A stretch of DNA of 64,000 nucleotides from Marseilla massiliensis (GTDB lineage Bacteria > Bacteroidota > Bacteroidia > Bacteroidales > Bacteroidaceae), in contig NZ_JACJJL010000011.1 in assembly GCF_016899955.1 (NCBI RefSeq), forward strand, positions 52,741 through 116,740, written 5' to 3'. Position numbers and translations under genes: made by a program. Under the pieces are notes generated by a model, which worked only from the letters and a program-made list of their open reading frames with translations, was not told the DNA's origin and searched no databases. Positions 36,146-44,521 of the stretch are shown one piece after another. How positions within the stretch are numbered: the first letter of the stretch is position 1; every line of letters starts with the position of its first letter.

Positions 36146-36977
36146 GGCCACGCGCGGGCGGCTTACCATCGGGGCCGATGTAGAGCCGTCGTACATAGCC
36201 AAGGGCAGCGCCGCCGACCTCCGCCAGAGCTACCAGAACGCGCAGGCCCGCGCCACCCGCATACAGCAAGACTACGAGATAGGGCTGATAGGCAAGGACA
36301 AGGCCCTTGCAGACATAGCGGAGATAAACCTCGCGCTTGAGAAACTTGGCGACAATGGCATGAAGCCCATAGAGATAGGCGTGATGACCGAAGACGCAGA
36401 CAAGGCCGGCAAGAGCCTGCAAGACGCCACCGCCGCCATAGGCTCAATGGGGCAGGCCCTCTCGGGGCTTGGCGGGGCCATTGAGATGCCCGAGCTCAAC
36501 ATAGCGGGCACGGTGGCACAGGCCGTGGCCACCATGGCGCTGGGCTTTGCCAAGGACGACGGCACCATGCGCACGCGCAACTGGTGGCGCGTGGGCGACC
36601 AGGCCAAGTGCCAGACGATGAACATCGACGGGCCCGAGGCGGCCCGGGCGCGCCTGCTGGCACTCGGCGACCGCCCCGTGTCGGCCGACGCCGACGGCAC
36701 GCCGCTGGGCTGGCGCGTGCCGCGCACGGGCAACGCGGGCAACCGCTACTACTGGCGACTGGTTACGGCCGTGGGCACGGAGACGCTTGACGACGGGCGC
36801 GAATACGACTGGGTGGAGCTGTCCAACGAGAGGGCGGTGACGCTGGCCGGCGCCGACGGCGGGGCGGTGGAGTGCGTGGGCTACGACACCACCTTCGACG
36901 GGGGCGACGCCGACGGCATGAAATGGCACGCCGACGCCAACGACGCGCCCATGGCGGGCGACGAGATAGTGCAGTAG
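36009..36977 (+). pseudogene. Tape measure continuation fused to tail-tip protein, interrupted by TAG
   Basis: Authentic coding runs from about 36087; the earlier part of this frame is only a shadow of the tape measure gene. Residues VEAKVEASAKADDIQARIDE to about VAQAVATMALGF continue the tape measure. The sequence then jumps without a stop into DDGTMRTRNWWRVGDQAKCQ, which belongs to the middle of Bacteroides-type phage tail-tip proteins. This points to an in-frame deletion that removed the end of one gene and the start of the next. The frame ends at a TAG (36975-36977) after GDEIVQ, where relatives continue with a leucine. No independent start is convincing. Confidence 0.7.
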
Positions 36978-37025
36978 GGCAGCCAGACCGACCCCGGGCG
37001 GCAGCACCTGATACTGCTTTCTGCC

Positions 37026-38507
37026 GTGGGCGAACGCGCCCCCTCGATAGAGGAGTATGCCGGCGTGGGCCGCTCAGACGGCCCCGGGCCCTACAGCCTC
37101 ACGGGCCGCTGCATGACGTCGATGTCGCCTCGCTCGGGCAACATGTTCCGTGCGCGCCGCTTCGAGATAGAGACCGACGGCGGGGCGGTGCGCGTGCCGT
37201 GCCACCGTGGCGCGTGGCAGGCGGGCATCCGTTACTCCTACTACGACCAGGTGGGCCACGCGGGCGGCCTGTGGCTGTGCGTGGCCACGGGCGGCACCGA
37301 GAGTGAGCCCGGCCACGGCGGCGGGTGGGAGCAGCAGGTGGCCCCGGGCAAGGACGGCACGCCCGGACGCGACGGGGCCGACAACGCCGTGAGGGCATGG
37401 CTCTCGCCGGTGAGCCTTGTGGCCACGGAGACCGCCCCGGGCGTGTTCGAGCTGTCGGAGAGCGTCCTGGCGCTCAACGTGGTGCGCGGCACCGGCGATG
37501 ACATCACGGGCGAGTGCCGCGTGGTGTCGGCGCGGGGCATGGGGTGCACGGCGTCAGTCGACGACGTCGACACTGTGGAGGTGACCGGCGCGACGGGCGA
37601 CGGCGGCACCATTGCCGTGGTGGCGGGCGTGGCACTGCCCGGGGGCGGGGTGGTGGAGTGCCGGGCCGACTATGCCATAAACCGCCTGGGCACGTTCCGC
37701 GAGACGATAGAGAACGACGTGAAGCGGCAGGTGGCGCAGCGCGAGTTTGCATATTCCGACGCCGACGGGAGGCTGCACACCGTGGCGGGCATGTCGGCGG
37801 TGGCCCAGAGCGCAGAGCAGGTGAGGCAGGAGGTGTGGCGGCGGCAGCCCGCGGGCAGCGTGGTGGCCAACGGCACGTTTGCCGACGGGCTGGAGCGGTG
37901 GAGCGTCGAGGGCGGCGTCGTGGCCGCTTGGTGGCAGGGCGTGCCCTGTGCGAGGCTCACGCCCGCCGGTGCGGCCACGGCCCTGCACCAGTCGGCCGCC
38001 GACATGGCTTGCGACTGGGGCTCGCTGGGCGTTGGCAAGGACGGCGTGCCGCTGAGGGCGCGCGTGTCTATGCGCGTGGCCACAGATGGCGGCTGCCGCT
38101 TGCGCGTAGGGTTGGAAGGCTCGGGCGTGGATGTTGAGGCCGTGGATGTCGAGGCCGGCGGGTGGCTCACGGTGGCCATTGGCGGCACAGGCGGGGTGGC
38201 CTTGAGCCGTGCCCCGTCAGAGCTCGTGGTGGCATTGGAGCGGGGCGAGTGCCGCGTGACCGACATACAGGTGGTGCCCGACGTGGCCGTGATGGTGGGC
38301 ACGAGGCTCACGCAGACAGCCGAGGGCATAGCCATGCTCGTTGGGGGCATGGCCAAAGGGCTGCAAGCCACCGACATCGACATAGCCAACCGTAAGCTGA
38401 CCGTGACGGCCGACAGCTTCATGGTGAGGAACAACAGGGGCGAGGCCACGGCGGCCGTCGACGCCGACGGCAACCTTGTGGCGGGAAGCCTGAAGGCGGG
38501 CGGCTAG
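37026..38507 (+). pseudogene. Phage tail-tip/host-specificity protein, middle segment between two in-frame TAGs
   Basis: The same reading frame continues directly after the first TAG (from 36978) with GSQTDPGRQHLILLSAVGE, so the listed ATG at 37026 is only the first Met. The 493 residues contain tail-tip features (SLTGRCMTSMSPRSGNMFR), a short collagen-like tract (GKDGTPGRDGADNA) and beta-rich domains, and end at TAG 38505-38507 after GSLKAGG. Coding again continues in the same frame beyond that stop. G+C is strikingly high. Either two point nonsense mutations or readthrough of TAG would explain the layout. Confidence 0.7.
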
Positions 38508-38513
38508 GCGAGC

Positions 38514-39008
38514 GTGGCCATGGGCGTCGACGGCGAGGGCAAGCCCTACCTTGTGGGCACCAACGCCCTGGGCGAGGTGGTTTGGCGGCTCGACGGCAAC
38601 GGATACGTGAACTCCACGCCCGACGTTGCCATGGCCGTGGCGGGCGGCAGGGCATACTTTGCCAACCGCATGGATGGCGGCTACGACATACGCTATGAGG
38701 TTGGAGTGCGCGTCACCAACAGGCAGCTGGCGCAGGTGACGTTCACCCCCGGCGGCCATCTGGGCTGCTACATCCAGAAGTCGCGCACGGAGCAGTCGGC
38801 GTGGGTGGCCTTAGCCCAAAAGGAGGCCGTGGCGATAGCCTCGGGGGCGTCGGGCGTGGTGACATTCTCGGGGGCATCCACCGTGGGGGGCTCCCATGGC
38901 GCGGCCCCCGCCGTTCCGTTCGGCAACGGCGACACGCTCGACGTGAGGCTCTGTTACAAGGGAGAGAGCCGTGGCGTTGGCATGGTGACGTGCGGGCTGG
39001 AGGCATGA
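38514..39008 (+). pseudogene. Tail-tip protein, C-terminal segment after second TAG
   Basis: 164 residues in the same frame as the preceding segment, beginning six bases after the TAG; the first possible start is a GTG. Content (GEGKPYLVGTNALGEVVWRL and a beta-rich C-terminus ending CGLEA, stop TGA) fits the distal end of a phage tail protein. It might be translated separately by reinitiation, but continuity of frame and composition favours one original gene of about 1000 codons or more. Confidence 0.65.
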
Positions 39009-39051
39009 AAAATTAGAAATCAGAAATGAAAAATAAAACGACAATGGGGGA

Positions 39052-39279
39052 ATGCTTATGACTGACGATGAGATTCGCGTGTACGTTGAGGGCCGTATAA
39101 AAGCCCTTACCGACGGTATGGTAGACATTGCGCGGCTTCCGCAGGCAGAGCCCGACGCAGGCACCACTCTCCCGTTCGTGAAGGATGAGCGGTTGGTGGG
39201 CGCGCCTGTGGCACGGCTTGGCCCCGGCGAAGACGGCGCCCTGACCATCGCCGAGATAGACGAGGCCACCAAATATTAG
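39052..39279 (+). CDS. Small phage tail-region protein
   Basis: 75 residues (MLMTDDEIRVYVEGRIKALT), acidic, no recognised domain. Its C-terminus EIDEATKY is nearly the same as that of the next, larger fibre protein (DIDEATKY), and both are followed by the same kind of AT-rich spacer and a gene starting MGKYLD. It may be the stub of a duplicated fibre gene or an adaptor. The second Met at codon 3 is an equally good start. Confidence 0.6.
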   Translation: MLMTDDEIRVYVEGRIKALTDGMVDIARLPQAEPDAGTTLPFVKDERLVGAPVARLGPGEDGALTIAEIDEATKY

Positions 39280-39344
39280 GTTTTAAGTATTAAGTATTAA
39301 CGTTTAACTCTTGACTATTAATTTTTACTTTTAATTTATTTGTT

Positions 39345-40856
39345 ATGGGAAAGTATCTGGACAAGGAAGGTGTAAAGCACCTTTGGGGAAAAATCAAGGC
39401 ATTGGTAGACAATGCCAAACGTGATGCCATCAACGCGGCAAGGTACACACTGCCGGTCGCTAACGGCTCGACGCTCGGCGGCGTGAAGAGCGGCGGCGAC
39501 GTGACGATAACGGGCGGTGTGGTTAGCGTGAACGACGACAGCCACAACCACGTGATAGGCAACGTAGACGGCCTCCAGGCGGCCCTCGACGCCAAGGCAC
39601 CGACGGCCAGCCCCACGCTCACCGGCACGCCCAAGGCCCCGACGGCCACGGCCGGCACCGACACCACGCAGATAGCCACCACTGCCTTTGTGCAGGCGGC
39701 CATCGGCGGGCTTAAAAAGGGGTTGCCCGGCGGCGTGGCCTCGCTCGACAGCTCAGGCAAGGTGCCCGCGGCGCAACTGCCGGGCTTTGTGGACGACATG
39801 CTGGAGTTTGCCGGTACGGTGAGCGGCGTGACCGTGGAGGAAAACTTCACATTGAACGCAGGTGCCGTGGTGGTGTTCAACAAGACGACGGGGAGTTTCG
39901 TTGCCAAGGCCACCCAGGCCGGCAAGGTGACCTACCACACTGACTGGGGGAACCTGGATGGTTACCCTGACTCCAAGCAATACAGCGACGAGTGGGTCAT
40001 TTTAAATGGCAATCATTACGGGCGCAAGGCCGAGGCGGGAAAGATATACGTCGACGTGCTGAGCAACAAGACATACCGTTGGAGCGGTAGCGGCCTGACC
40101 GAGATTAGCGCGAGCCTGGCGCTGGGCGAGACCAGCTCGACGGCATATCCCGGCGACAAGGGCAAGGCGGCCTACGCCCACGCCATGGCCAAGGGCAAGG
40201 GGTTTGGCACCAACCTGTGGAAGTTTGCTACCAACGCCGAGGGCCACGTGATAGCGGCCACGCTGGTTACCAAGGAAGACATAACCAAGCTGGGCATCCC
40301 CGCCACAGACACTCGCTACGGCCTGGCAACGGCTGCTGCAAACGGACTGATGAGCAAGGAGGACAAGGCAAAGCTGGACGGCATCACGAAGTCGGACACC
40401 GTGCCCGTAATACAGCTTGAGGACGTGGATTCCATGAGCGACCCTGAGATTATGCAATATATATATATGGGCTATCTGCCCTCGATATATCGGGTGATGT
40501 ACAAAGGCAGCGTGCTTGGCATGCTTGAAATGTGGATTACACATGAAAACAAGTTTGTAGCACAGAGGCTTGTTGGAAATTTCCCGCTGTCTGGATGGGA
40601 GGAAGGCGCTGAGGGCGCGTGGTGTTACAAGTCAATCCTCCCTCCGTCTTTGCGGCCCGGGATGCAGCCCGCGGTGTTCAGTGATGAACCCCGTGTCGTG
40701 TTCAGGATGATGAACAACGGCACAAAGGACACACCCTTGTTCCCGCAAGGTAAGTGGAGCCCGTGGTATGACGAGCACCAGTTCCTCACCCGCAATTTCT
40801 ACACGAGGGACGAGGCAATGACCACGGCCGACATTGATGAGGCCACCAAATATTGA
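39345..40856 (+). CDS. Phage tail fibre protein
   Basis: 503 residues. The N-terminus MGKYLDKEGVKHLWGKIKAL is a common anchor of Bacteroidales prophage fibres. It is followed by repeat-like fibre motifs (TLPVANGSTLGGVKSGGDVT, ATAGTDTTQIATTAFVQAAI), typical of trimeric beta-helical fibres, and a distinct C-terminal receptor-type region. An AT-rich spacer with TTAACTCTT precedes the start. It would bind the host surface. Its ends are both duplicated in neighbouring genes, which suggests cassette exchange. Confidence 0.78.
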   Translation: MGKYLDKEGVKHLWGKIKALVDNAKRDAINAARYTLPVANGSTLGGVKSGGDVTITGGVVSVNDDSHNHVIGNVDGLQAALDAKAPTASPTLTGTPKAPTATAGTDTTQIATTAFVQAAIGGLKKGLPGGVASLDSSGKVPAAQLPGFVDDMLEFAGTVSGVTVEENFTLNAGAVVVFNKTTGSFVAKATQAGKVTYHTDWGNLDGYPDSKQYSDEWVILNGNHYGRKAEAGKIYVDVLSNKTYRWSGSGLTEISASLALGETSSTAYPGDKGKAAYAHAMAKGKGFGTNLWKFATNAEGHVIAATLVTKEDITKLGIPATDTRYGLATAAANGLMSKEDKAKLDGITKSDTVPVIQLEDVDSMSDPEIMQYIYMGYLPSIYRVMYKGSVLGMLEMWITHENKFVAQRLVGNFPLSGWEEGAEGAWCYKSILPPSLRPGMQPAVFSDEPRVVFRMMNNGTKDTPLFPQGKWSPWYDEHQFLTRNFYTRDEAMTTADIDEATKY

Positions 40857-40899
40857 GTTTCAAGCTTTAACGTTCAACTCTTAGCTTTCAATTCTTGGC

Positions 40900-41340
40900 A
40901 TGGGAAAGTATTTGGACAGGGAAGGTGTGAGGCACCTTTGGAAGAAAGCCGTGGGCATGTTCGCCACGAAAGCCACGGCCACCACGTCGGCGGATGGCCT
41001 GATGTCGGCGGAAGACAAGCAGCGCGTCAACGCCGCGCTGCTGTCGCTGGAACTCCCGGCTGGGGCCGACCTCAACACCATGGTCACGCCCGGGCATTAC
41101 TACGGGCGGCGGGCCGACGTGGCAAACGCCCCGGCGGGCTTGTCGGGCACCCATTTCGGCATGGCCGTCGTGAGGCTCGGCCCTCCTTCTGTAGCCACGG
41201 CCACGGTTCTGCAGGTTGTCAGGGCCGCCAACAAGTATGTGATGGGCACCGTTTACTACCGCGAGGTGGCCTACAACACTTCGCCAGGCAAGTGGTACAA
41301 GGTGGACATGTCGAAGATATCGGCAATAGCAACAACTTAA
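40900..41340 (+). CDS. Second, short tail fibre protein with pyocin-knob-like C-terminus
   Basis: 146 residues. The N-terminus MGKYLDREGVRHLWKK repeats that of the preceding fibre, followed by a short linker (SADGLMSAEDKQRVNAALLS) and a C-terminal segment like pyocin knob domains (DLNTMVTPGHYYGRRADVAN, GTHFGMAVVRLG). It may be a second host-range tip or the remnant of a longer fibre. The spacer upstream resembles that before the first fibre. It ends with TAA 10 bases before the next gene. Confidence 0.7.
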   Translation: MGKYLDREGVRHLWKKAVGMFATKATATTSADGLMSAEDKQRVNAALLSLELPAGADLNTMVTPGHYYGRRADVANAPAGLSGTHFGMAVVRLGPPSVATATVLQVVRAANKYVMGTVYYREVAYNTSPGKWYKVDMSKISAIATT

Positions 41341-41350
41341 ATGTCATTGC

Positions 41351-41692
41351 ATGGAACTGACTACGATAATGGAGATGGCCGCCTCGGCGATAACGGCTGT
41401 GGGCGGATGGGAGGCGGTGAGGTACATGCTCAACCGCAAGACCAACCGGCGCAAGGAAGAGGCCGAGGCCGACAACGTTGAGTTTGGCGTGCTGCGTGAC
41501 GCCATGCTGTTCTTGCAGACGCAACTGAAAGAGAAGGAGCAGCGGTTTGCGGAGCAGAACGAAGTGGTGAGGAGGCTCAATGCCGACGTGCTCGAGGCGA
41601 CCCGCCAGAAGGCGCAACTGGAGCTGCAGCTTCACAGGTACAGGTGCGTGGTGAGGAACTGCGCGCACAGAGACCCGCAAAACGGCTATTAG
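41351..41692 (+). CDS. Phage coiled-coil protein near lysis genes
   Basis: 113 residues: a short moderately hydrophobic N-terminus (IMEMAASAITAVGGWEAVRY), then a charged coiled coil (residues about 30-95, KEKEQRFAEQNEVVRRLNAD). Such proteins are frequent beside the amidase in Bacteroides prophages; the function is unknown, with holin-associated or Rz-like roles possible. It lies between fibre and amidase genes on the same strand. Confidence 0.6.
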   Translation: MELTTIMEMAASAITAVGGWEAVRYMLNRKTNRRKEEAEADNVEFGVLRDAMLFLQTQLKEKEQRFAEQNEVVRRLNADVLEATRQKAQLELQLHRYRCVVRNCAHRDPQNGY

Positions 41693-41733
41693 CAATCCAT
41701 AGTTCTTAACTCTTAATTCTTAATCTTTAAATT

Positions 41734-42135
41734 ATGCGTAAGATAAACGAGATAAAAGTGCATTGCACGGCCACGCCCGAGGGCAAGGACTTCAGCGTGG
41801 CAGACATTGACAGGTGGCACAGGGCGCGCGGCTTTGACGGCATAGGCTACCACTACGTGGTCTGCCGTGACGGCAGCGTACACAAGGGGCGCGACGTGGC
41901 CAAGAGAGGCGCCCACTGCAAGGGGTACAACGCTGGCAGCATAGGCGTTTGCTACGTGGGCGGCATGACCGCCGACGGGAAGACGCCCAAGGACACCCGC
42001 ACGGAGGCGCAGAGGGCCGCTCTGCGCGCTTTGGTGGAGTGGCTGAGGCGTGAGCACCCGGGGGCAAGCGTTCACGGGCACAACGAGTATTCAAGCAAGG
42101 CGTGCCCCTGTTTCAACGTACAAACGGAGCTGTAG
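41734..42135 (+). CDS. Phage N-acetylmuramoyl-L-alanine amidase (endolysin)
   Basis: 133 residues of the Amidase_2 fold: zinc ligand His10 in KVHCTATPEG, the family segment FDGIGYHYVVCRDGSVHKGR, then GAHCKGYN and GSIGVCYVGG, and a C-terminal HGHNEYSSKACPCF with the last zinc ligands. The C-terminal loop is shorter than in close phage relatives, which usually read HRD...CPCF, so activity is uncertain. It cleaves the bond between muramic acid and the peptide stem. The spacer before it has the same AT-rich motif as before the fibre genes. Confidence 0.88.
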   Translation: MRKINEIKVHCTATPEGKDFSVADIDRWHRARGFDGIGYHYVVCRDGSVHKGRDVAKRGAHCKGYNAGSIGVCYVGGMTADGKTPKDTRTEAQRAALRALVEWLRREHPGASVHGHNEYSSKACPCFNVQTEL

Positions 42136-42138
42136 CCT

Positions 42139-42540
42139 ATGAGACTGTTGGCGTTGATGGCGTGCGCCCTGCTGATGGCGGGGTGTGCCACTACGAAGAA
42201 TGAGGCCTACCGGGCGCGGCATGATGTGACACACACCGCCGCGCACCGTCATGACAGCACGATGAGTGTGGCAACGCTGCGCGACAGCATCAGCATTGTG
42301 CATAAGGGCGACACCGTCACCAAGTATGTTGAGCGAACCCGATACAGGCTGTCTACACGCGCCGACACCGTTTTTTGCTACCGCCTGCGCACCGACACAC
42401 TGGTGGTGGTACGCTCCGACAGCGTCGTTGTGCATCGGCCCCTGCATGCCGGAAAGCGGCTGCGGTGGTACACTGCTTTGCATATATTGGCCGCCTGTGC
42501 TGCATCGCGGCCATCCTGTGGGCTATTTTCATTTACCTGA
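42139..42540 (+). pseudogene. Phage spanin-like lipoprotein, C-terminally frameshifted
   Basis: 133 residues starting with a lipoprotein signal (MRLLALMACALLMAGC) and continuing with a DTV/DSV-rich periplasmic region. The last 25 codons look wrong (HILAACAASRPSCGLFSFT). A neighbouring frame encodes the expected membrane tail GRLCCIAAILWAIFIYLRRK and ends at 42554. A one-base change near 42475 therefore broke the gene. It starts four bases after the amidase stop and would have served in outer-membrane disruption. Confidence 0.6.
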
Positions 42541-42568
42541 GGCGGAAAGCCTGATTCCTTTTTTCATG

Positions 42569-42610
42569 GCCGGAACCGCAACAACCCGCGAGGGCCGGTG
42601 CGGTTCCGGC
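42569..42610 (+). terminator. Hairpin at end of phage lysis genes
   Basis: GCCGGAACCGCA pairs perfectly with TGCGGTTCCGGC. It sits between the convergent phage lysis genes and the integrase and touches the integrase stop. No strong T tract follows, so it may serve both directions weakly. Confidence 0.55.
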
Positions 42611-43819
42611 TTATCCCACAGTGCTCAATACGTATTCTATCAGCTTGAAGTTGGCCTCGTTTATGGCGGTGAAGTCCTTTTTTATGTAGAGGTCTGTGAT
42701 TTTCATTGACGGCTCTACGTGGTTGAGCATGTCGTTGACTACGTACTTGCTAATCCCCACGTTGTTTACGGCGATGGTCGCCATGGAGTGGCGCGCGGCG
42801 TAAAACTGCAAGCCTTCTATGCCAAGCTCCGCGCCTATTTCCTTGAGCCCGATATTTACCGCCCTGTTGAAGTCGCTTGCAGATGAATATCTCTTGTGGA
42901 AGTTGAACACGCGCCTCCTTCCGCCCCTGTATTTTTCCACGAGTGCCTTTATGCATGGATGCACGCGCACGGATATCTCGGCATTGTCGGCCCTCCGGTC
43001 TTTCGTCTTTGTCCTTTCGTACGTGATGTATTCCCCGTCGTAATCAGTCGCGTTGAACAAGTCAACCGAGTTCATGCCCATGAGGAAGAACGAAAGCACG
43101 AAATAGTCCTTTGCCATGTCACGGCGGCACACGTCGCCTTTGCGTGTAGCGCTGTTTAGGTATGGCAGCATCATTATGCTTGTTATTTCGTCGACAGTCA
43201 GCGCTCGCTTTTCTGCCACGTTTTGCCTTGGCGGGGTGTACTTTTTCAAAGAGTGCTTGATTACAATCACGCCGTTGTCCTCGTCGTTGTAATAATCGCG
43301 TGCGTCGTTGAACATCTTGGCGATGCAGTTGGTGTACAGTGACCGCGCGCGCATTTTCCCTGCAAGTGAATCCTCAAATGCTTTCATGCTGTTTGCCGTG
43401 ATGTCGGAAAACAGCACGTCGTCCTTTTTGAGGAACGCCTTCAGCGCGTTTACCGCCGCCTGGTAGTTCTTGCAGCCCTTTATCTTCGTTTCCGAAATCC
43501 ATTTGTCGGCGTAAGCCGTGAACGTTATGTTGTTATCCGACTTTTTCGTGAGCTGCTTTGCAAGCTCATCGATGTCCCATTCGTAAAACTTCAGGTTAAG
43601 GGCGGCCGCCCGTTGCCGGTATGTCCTTATCAACTCTTCCCCATGGTCTAATATCTGTGCGTTCTTGATTTTGAACGATGGCGTCAGGTCTTTCTTTGAT
43701 GCGGTCATGGAAGTAGGCAGGAACTTTCTTTTGCGATTGTATACCATCTGCACGAAAACCGCCCATGTCTTGTCGGCTTTCATCTTTTCTTTTCGTACCA
43801 TCAATTTAAAGGTAATCAT
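42611..43819 (-). CDS. Tyrosine recombinase/integrase
   Basis: 402 residues with an arm-type N-terminal domain, a SAM-like core-binding domain (ITFTAYADKWISETKIKGCK) and a catalytic domain. Visible active-site residues are Arg343 and His344 in FYAARHSMA, His367 in LNHVEPS and Tyr378 in ITDLYIKKD. The first catalytic Arg position reads GMNSVDL, as in many Bacteroidetes recombinases. It is at the prophage edge, about 140 bases from tRNA-His, oriented away from it. It should catalyse integration and excision. It appears intact. Confidence 0.9.
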   Translation of the reverse strand: MITFKLMVRKEKMKADKTWAVFVQMVYNRKRKFLPTSMTASKKDLTPSFKIKNAQILDHGEELIRTYRQRAAALNLKFYEWDIDELAKQLTKKSDNNITFTAYADKWISETKIKGCKNYQAAVNALKAFLKKDDVLFSDITANSMKAFEDSLAGKMRARSLYTNCIAKMFNDARDYYNDEDNGVIVIKHSLKKYTPPRQNVAEKRALTVDEITSIMMLPYLNSATRKGDVCRRDMAKDYFVLSFFLMGMNSVDLFNATDYDGEYITYERTKTKDRRADNAEISVRVHPCIKALVEKYRGGRRRVFNFHKRYSSASDFNRAVNIGLKEIGAELGIEGLQFYAARHSMATIAVNNVGISKYVVNDMLNHVEPSMKITDLYIKKDFTAINEANFKLIEYVLSTVG

Positions 43820-43910
43820 AAGCTTTTGTTGTTTGGGTGCAACATAGGTGCAACAATTTCATTTATTAGTGGGTTTTTCCGCCTACTTGTAGCCACTATG
43901 CCGTAGAACA

Positions 43911-43955
43911 AAAACAAGCGGAAAACCCTGTGAATCAAGGTTTTCCGCTTGTTTT
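43911..43955 (-). terminator. Terminator downstream of tRNA-His
   Basis: AAAACAAGCGGAAAACC pairs with GGTTTTCCGCTTGTTTT across an 11-base loop. On the minus strand the stem is followed by T-rich sequence, so it ends the tRNA transcript; it is symmetrical enough to work both ways. Confidence 0.7.
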
Positions 43956-43962
43956 GTGGGAG

Positions 43963-44036
43963 GGTGGAGGGTGGGGCTCGAACCCACGACATTCAGAACC
44001 ACAATCTGACGCTCTAACCAACTGAACTACATCCAC
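43963..44036 (-). tRNA. tRNA-His (GTG anticodon)
   Basis: On the minus strand the gene starts GTGGATGTAGTTCAGTTGG, has anticodon loop TTGTGGT with GTG, a T stem GTGGG/CCCAC around TTCGAGC, and ends CCTCCAC plus discriminator C. A G precedes position 1, as needed for the extra G of tRNA-His. The acceptor stem has one U6-C67 mismatch. CCA is not encoded. It is the only tRNA in the window. Confidence 0.95.
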
Positions 44037-44121
44037 CGTGTTGTTTGCTTGAAAGCGAGTGCAAAGGTACGTGATTTATTTTAAATGACCAAATAAATCA
44101 CGTACTTTTTTTGCATTTTTC

Positions 44122-44514
44122 TTATTTTGCGGGTTGTGCAGGAGCTTTAGGGGCTGCTGCGGGTGCATTTTGCTGTGCTCCGTTTGTTGCCGGTGCAGCT
44201 TCTTTGGTTTGGCTTGCCCCGAATCCCGGCAGGTTGTTGGGATTGGTTGTCGGATTCTCCACTCCTTCCATTACAGATGTGTCTGTCAGGGCTTTGGGTG
44301 CTACGTAAGCGCAGGCGATGCTTATGACCACCATTGCAACAGCGAGGCCCCAAGTAGTCTTCTCGATGAAGTCTGTTGTCTTGCGTACTCCTCCGATCTG
44401 GTTGTAAGAGGCGAAGTTCGACGAAAGTCCTCCACCTTTAGATTCTTGTATCAGCACGATGCCAATCATAAGCAGTGCTGCCACGCAGATAAGAATTACT
44501 AAAACTGTGTACAT
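44122..44514 (-). CDS. secG: Preprotein translocase subunit SecG
   Basis: 130 residues: membrane helix 1 at about 2-22, the conserved loop IQESKGGGLSSNFAS, helix 2 at about 55-76 (TWGLAVAMVVISIACAYVA), and a long Ala/Pro/Gln-rich tail (QQNAPAAAPKAPAQPAK) typical of Bacteroidetes SecG. It supports SecYE-mediated export. It is the last gene of a leftward operon with a TPR protein, LptE and a sigma-54-type activator, with small gaps of 4-8 bases. Confidence 0.93.
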   Translation of the reverse strand: MYTVLVILICVAALLMIGIVLIQESKGGGLSSNFASYNQIGGVRKTTDFIEKTTWGLAVAMVVISIACAYVAPKALTDTSVMEGVENPTTNPNNLPGFGASQTKEAAPATNGAQQNAPAAAPKAPAQPAK

Positions 44515-44521
44515 TTTTAAT

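Noticed and set aside
41690..42139. Full TAG recoding in the prophage
   Set aside because: TAG ends the coiled-coil protein and amidase genes at natural lengths, and the lipoprotein after the amidase has its own ATG and signal peptide.
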